Shown here: positions 7,028 through 9,136 of the stretch, piece by piece
Numbering within the stretch: position 1 is the stretch's first letter
How the letters are laid out: each line of letters starts with the position of its first letter
Assembly: GCA_012799535.1 (NCBI GenBank)
Contig: JAAZLB010000331.1
Location: forward strand, 1-9,136
Reading direction: 5' to 3'
Length of the DNA: 9,136 bases
Origin: Bacillota bacterium
GTDB taxonomy: Bacteria > Bacillota > Limnochordia > Darwinibacteriales > Darwinibacteriaceae
The notes under the pieces: model-generated
Databases searched by the model: none
The model's input: the letters and a program-made list of their open reading frames with translations, nothing else
Told to the model about the DNA's origin: nothing
Position numbers and translations under genes: made by a program

Positions 7028-7124
7028 GACTAACCCCCCTTATTAAAAACTACTTTATGGATATTCCTTTTGGCGAGGGAAAGTCCTTTTCAGAATATTA
7101 ACCTGATGGGTAGAGGTGCAGATA
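7028..7124. promoter_or_regulatory. Divergent intergenic region between chrA pair and HD-GYP gene
   Basis: These 97 bases must hold promoters for two divergent units. For the plus strand, a weak candidate is TTGGCG (7070-7075) with AATATT (7094-7099) at an 18-base spacing. I find no convincing minus-strand pair. A direct repeat TCCTTTT (7065-7071 and 7084-7090) and a loose inverted repeat ATATTC / GAATAT (7061-7066 and 7093-7098) are present, but neither is strong enough to call an operator. Confidence 0.35.
7113..7118 (+). promoter_or_regulatory. Ribosome binding site deciding the HD-GYP start
   Basis: GAGGTG lies 6 bases before ATG 7125. The upstream in-frame GTG at 7116 is part of this ribosome site itself, so 7125 is the more credible start. 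Confidence 0.75.
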
Positions 7125-8312
7125 ATGCTACGTATTGAAGCTGATTTAACAACCACCTTAGCGGGCTTTGCCCGAGCAGGAGATCTAAACGATCTGCAAA
7201 TTCTATCCCACGCGGAGAGGGTGACCTACACATCCTTTCGCTTGGGACAACAATTACAACTCCCCCAAAATGAACTAGAAGAATTAGTTCTTAGTGCCTT
7301 GATTCACGACATTGGAGTTAGCACAACGGGGGAAAAACTCAAGCTAGCTGATTTACAACCACAACAGGGGACAGCTTCTGCCCATTGTAAACGCGGGTAT
7401 GAGCTACTTAAACCCACGAAGCTTTTCAGTGGATTGGCCCTTAACGTGCTAGAACATCATAACTATTACAGTCCCGATCTGCGGATCATACCAGCAATCA
7501 TCCATGTAGCAGATCGTTTGGAATTTGTAATTCGCAAAGACAAGTACTATCTCTGGCAAAAAGAGGATGTTCTTGCCTACTTTCGGAGTAAAGAAGGGAC
7601 CCTTTTCCACCCCGATGTGGTGGAGGCACTAGAAAGTCTAACGTTGGTCCCCAGTTTTTGGCTTGATCTCCAGTATGAGAATTATCAGGCCTTTCAAGAA
7701 GAACTACAATCCTTCAGGCGCCTTTTGACCTTAGATGAACTGGAGGAAATAGCCCAGTTAGTAGCTACTATCGTCGATAGTAAATCCCCCTTCACCGGTG
7801 CCCATTCCCAAGGGGTTACTCGTATTGCTGGATTTTTGGCCACAGCCATGGGTATGTCAGAACATAGGGTGCGGCTAATTAAAATTGCAGGCCTCCTCCA
7901 TGATATCGGAAAGCTTGCTATCCCCGATGAAATTTTAATGTATCCTGGCCCTCTCGATAAAAAACAACGGGCGATTATGAAGCAACATACCTACCACACC
8001 TATTACTTAGTTGGCTCTATTGGACCAGGTGTTCAACCTCTCCAACGTTGGGCAGCCTACCATCATGAACGTTTAAATGGGACAGGCTATCCCTTCGCGT
8101 TGAAGGCAGAAGACCTGGAGCCTGAATCACGCTTAATGGCGGTGGCGGATATTACCCAAGCGTTACTAGAAACCCGTCCCTACCGACAGGGTCTCGCCCA
8201 CGAAAAGGTAAAGGAGATCCTACAAAACAATGTGAACGCAGGACATATTGATGGAGAAATTACCGCTCTAGCTATTGAACATTTGGATGAAATCAGTGCC
8301 TTAGTCTTTTAA
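7125..8312 (+). CDS. Tandem HD / HD-GYP domain protein, probable cyclic-di-GMP phosphodiesterase
   Basis: This soluble protein of 395 residues has two HD modules and no membrane or sensor segment. Numbers here count from the in-frame GTG at 7116; subtract 3 for ATG 7125. The second module is a canonical HD-GYP: H230, HDIGK at 262-266, H291, and HHERLNGTGYP at 316-326 followed by D345. It should open cyclic-di-GMP to pGpG or GMP at a metal centre. The first module keeps the same ligand pattern (H32, HDIG at 64-67, H90, HH at 114-115, D133) but has no GYP motif (EHHNYYSPDL at 113-122). ATG 7125 is preferred because GAGGTG lies 6 bases upstream. The gene stands alone on the plus strand, with no GGDEF partner or cyclic-di-GMP riboswitch visible nearby. 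Confidence 0.9.
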   Translation: MLRIEADLTTTLAGFARAGDLNDLQILSHAERVTYTSFRLGQQLQLPQNELEELVLSALIHDIGVSTTGEKLKLADLQPQQGTASAHCKRGYELLKPTKLFSGLALNVLEHHNYYSPDLRIIPAIIHVADRLEFVIRKDKYYLWQKEDVLAYFRSKEGTLFHPDVVEALESLTLVPSFWLDLQYENYQAFQEELQSFRRLLTLDELEEIAQLVATIVDSKSPFTGAHSQGVTRIAGFLATAMGMSEHRVRLIKIAGLLHDIGKLAIPDEILMYPGPLDKKQRAIMKQHTYHTYYLVGSIGPGVQPLQRWAAYHHERLNGTGYPFALKAEDLEPESRLMAVADITQALLETRPYRQGLAHEKVKEILQNNVNAGHIDGEITALAIEHLDEISALVF

Positions 8313-8325
8313 ATTTCACTTTTCT

Positions 8326-8366
8326 AAACTAACACCCCCCACCATCTCGGTGAGGGGTGTTAGTTT
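8326..8366. terminator. Bidirectional hairpin between convergent genes
   Basis: A 13-bp perfect stem pairs AAACTAACACCCC (8326-8338) with GGGGTGTTAGTTT (8354-8366). After one C-A mismatch the stem continues as CACC (8340-8343) with GGTG (8349-8352), closing a 5-base loop. It lies 13 bases past the HD-GYP stop and touches the stop codon of the mutase gene. The stem itself ends in three T bases on each strand, but no longer T run follows, so termination may be modest. Confidence 0.8.
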
Positions 8367-9136
8367 CATGCTTCTAGACCTTGACGAACCATTTCATCAA
8401 AGGCTTCTTTTAGTTGTTCTATTCGAGCCTTAGCTTGCTCTTCTGAAGAATCACAGACTTCGATGTATAACTTCATCTTCGGCTCTGTACCCGATGGGCG
8501 GAGAGTTATCTTGCTCCCTTCCTCCGTAATCCATTGAAGTACACCTTCTTTAGGGAGATCAATTTTATTCCTCTCCTTGGTTAACAAATCCAGTTTTATG
8601 CTGGCTTGGTAATCTAAAACATGAACCACTCTTTCTTCTCCAATGGAGGTTATGGGAGTGGTTTGCATTTCTTTAATGAACTCCCGAGATTTTTCCGCTT
8701 CAATGCTTGTAGCAAAGGAGTACGAAACTAAATCTTGGAGGTAATAACCATGTTCATGCATAAGTTGTTCGAGACGATCCACTAAAGTTAAACCTTGCAC
8801 TTTGTAAGCAGCTGCCATTTGGGCCATCAGTAGACTTGCCAAAACCGCATCCTTGTCCCGCACCGCGGTTCCAGCTAAATACCCATAACTCTCTTCAAAG
8901 CCAAAGACAAACTCCTTTCCCTCAGCGGGTAGTAAGTCCATCAGAGTACCAATGTATTTAAAGCCCGTTAGGGTTTCTCGAACTTCTCCACCGTATTTTT
9001 CCACAATAGGTCTCACCATCTCCGTGGTTACAATCGTCTTGACTACAACGGAACGCTCTAACTTAGAAGGATCCAGTTGACTTAAAATAAAGTCTGTCAA
9101 TAAGACACCAACTTGGTTACCGTTTAAAAGCACCCA
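8366..9136 (-). CDS. pgcA: Phospho-sugar mutase (alpha-phosphoglucomutase type), partial, N-terminus off the window
   Basis: This is the C-terminal part of an alpha-D-phosphohexomutase that interconverts glucose 1-phosphate and glucose 6-phosphate, or the mannose equivalents. The frame stays open through the right edge (TGG at 9134-9136), so the GTG at 9131-9133 is not the real start. About 256 residues are visible, counted from that GTG: GNQVGVLLTDFIL (5-17) of domain 3, TGFKYIG (56-62), the sugar-binding loop FGFEESYGY (77-85), VRDKDAV (91-97), and the phosphate-binding loop RPSGTEPKMKLY (212-223) of domain 4. The catalytic serine and the metal loop lie outside. FEESYGY with RDKDAV matches the Bacillus PgcA type rather than GlmM or ManB; such proteins are about 570-580 residues. 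The symbol is by family resemblance. It is convergent with the HD-GYP gene and unrelated to the transport operon. Confidence 0.93.
   Translation of the reverse strand, partial: WVLLNGNQVGVLLTDFILSQLDPSKLERSVVVKTIVTTEMVRPIVEKYGGEVRETLTGFKYIGTLMDLLPAEGKEFVFGFEESYGYLAGTAVRDKDAVLASLLMAQMAAAYKVQGLTLVDRLEQLMHEHGYYLQDLVSYSFATSIEAEKSREFIKEMQTTPITSIGEERVVHVLDYQASIKLDLLTKERNKIDLPKEGVLQWITEEGSKITLRPSGTEPKMKLYIEVCDSSEEQAKARIEQLKEAFDEMVRQGLEA

Noticed and set aside
7065..7090. Direct repeat TCCTTTT in the divergent intergenic region
   Set aside because: Two seven-base copies in pyrimidine-rich sequence are too little to claim an operator.
9131..9133. GTG as start of the sugar mutase
   Set aside because: The frame continues upstream through the window edge, and the visible protein begins inside domain 3, so this is an internal valine codon.

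Overview
The window looks like a chromosomal segment of a bacterium from the Bacillota (Firmicutes). The supporting signs are strong GGAGG-type ribosome sites, moderate GC, a TetR regulator whose N-terminus resembles clostridial ones, split short-chain ChrA transporters, a stand-alone HD-GYP protein and a PgcA-like sugar mutase. The solute-binding protein has an ordinary signal peptide and no lipobox, which hints at a diderm Firmicute lineage. I cannot name the genus. I see no insertion sequences, phage genes, CRISPR arrays, tRNAs or rRNAs, and no stretch over 300 bases lacks a gene.

Layout. Positions 1-7027 form a minus-strand block. Reading in the direction of transcription (right to left), it holds two tandem half-size chromate-type transporters (7027-5937), then a 109-base gap with a 46-bp imperfect palindrome that overlaps a good sigma-70-type promoter. 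A TetR/AcrR regulator (5827-5234) follows, then a tightly packed peptide/nickel-type ABC importer: binding protein (5231-3744), permease B (3727-2807) and permease C (2814-2008). Next come an ABC-2-type ATPase (1956-1210) and its multi-span permease (1220 to beyond position 1, cut by the window edge). Gaps from the TetR gene to the left edge are 2, 16, -8, 51 and -11 bases, so all six genes could be one transcript.

The right end differs. A tandem HD / HD-GYP protein (7125-8312) is read on the plus strand, divergent from the chrA pair. It converges on a partial phospho-sugar mutase (minus, 8366 to the right edge), with a bidirectional hairpin between them.

How the genes may work together. The TetR protein probably controls its own operon through the palindrome. 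The importer lacks the two OppD/OppF-type ATPases that normally follow permease C; in that place stands an exporter-type ATPase/permease pair. Either the importer borrows ATPases from elsewhere, or two transporters, one inward and one outward, share a single TetR-controlled transcript. No evidence here points to a wholly new system. The palindromic control region and this mixed operon are the parts most worth a second look.
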